From: Winogradskyella wichelsiae
GTDB taxonomy: Bacteria > Bacteroidota > Bacteroidia > Flavobacteriales > Flavobacteriaceae
DNA: 64,000 nt
NCBI RefSeq assembly: GCF_013403925.1
Contig: NZ_JABFDJ010000002.1
Coordinates: 620,001 to 684,000 of the forward strand
Direction: 5' to 3'
Below the pieces are notes generated by a model. That model ran no database searches, was not told where the DNA came from, and was given only the letters and a program-made list of their open reading frames with translations. Of this stretch, positions 63,846-64,000 are shown piece after piece (within the stretch, counting starts at the first letter, position 1; each line of letters starts with the position of its first letter). A program made the translations under genes and the position numbers.

Positions 63846-64000
63846 ATGCTACGTGTAATAGTATTATTTTTTTGTACAACTATTTTTAGTGCTCATATTG
63901 TAGCACAAACAAAAACGGATAGTACTCTACAGAAATCATCTGAAACAAAAGAGAATAAAGGAGCTGTTTTAGATGGTAAACTGTTTAAAACAGATAAGAA
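63846..64000 (+). CDS. Secreted protein (5' fragment)
   Basis: The first 51 codons of a gene that runs out of the window. The product starts MLRVIVLFFCTTIFSAHIVAQ, a clear signal peptide, and continues with a Lys/Thr/Ser-rich region (TKTDSTLQKSSETKENKG). Family cannot be named from this part. It follows the pgk-lipoprotein pair by 34 bases on the same strand. Confidence 0.65.
   Translation, partial: MLRVIVLFFCTTIFSAHIVAQTKTDSTLQKSSETKENKGAVLDGKLFKTDK

Overview
The window is chromosomal DNA of a marine-type Bacteroidota, most likely family Flavobacteriaceae. The evidence is a strongly AT-rich composition, many promoters with the Bacteroidota -7 element TAnnTTTG, T9SS-type C-terminal sorting domains, CarboxypepD-plug outer-membrane receptors, a GIN-domain protein and a GldL-like membrane protein. 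No insertion sequence, integrase, prophage, CRISPR array or rRNA operon was seen. Genus cannot be fixed by reading alone.

Layout. 1-3.8 kb: lipid, ribosome and cofactor genes (accB fragment, fabH, rpmF, a YceD-like gene and pdxA on the minus strand; ribE divergent). 3.8-5.2 kb: a tiny proline-rich membrane protein and an EcsC-family protein. 5.2-10 kb: a hexuronate catabolic island, with a LacI-type regulator divergent from an SDR mannonate oxidoreductase, uxuA and uxaC, two palindromic operators between them, and a short gene remnant behind uxaC. 10.2-13.9 kb: a spondin-domain lipoprotein behind an OmpR-type response regulator and a histidine kinase. 14.3-16.6 kb: a CAU tRNA, mce, rbfA and a LolC/E-type permease. 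16.6-19.1 kb: a clean 1,228-bp tandem duplication carrying two paralogous T9SS cargo genes. 19.1-34.6 kb: dus, a lipoprotein, a TonB-type receptor, lepA, a cation/proton antiporter, DUF202, an MBL hydrolase, an S8 and an M1 peptidase, and a large anchored protein with MORN-like repeats.

34.8-45.5 kb: rnpA overlapping an S41 protease, a double OmpA protein, the rpiB-CDF transporter-GNAT cluster, a gene-free stretch of about 1 kb, rnr, a YbjQ/small membrane/GIN-domain cluster, a LysE-type exporter, a GldL-like protein and tRNA-Cys. 45.5-51 kb: folB, a zinc ribbon, glnS, an SPFH protein and gltX. 51.3-57.3 kb: a 1,199-aa DUF4175-like protein with a collagen-like tract, ybeY and mnmG. 57.3-58.7 kb: a 1.4-kb gene-free region. 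58.7-64 kb: a methyltransferase, an OmpH/Skp-like lipoprotein, holB, pgk, a lipoprotein and a truncated secreted protein.

The most notable signal is around mnmG. Five copies of a parS-like (ParB-binding) 16-mer lie within 2.9 kb: one just before mnmG, one at the exact centre of a perfect 40-bp palindrome just after it, and three one-base variants, one in each unit of a degenerate array of about 240-270-bp repeats. This looks like the chromosome's centromere-like partition region and suggests that the window is origin-proximal. The presence of mnmG and rnpA, classic origin neighbours in other bacteria, fits this, but no convincing DnaA-box cluster was found.
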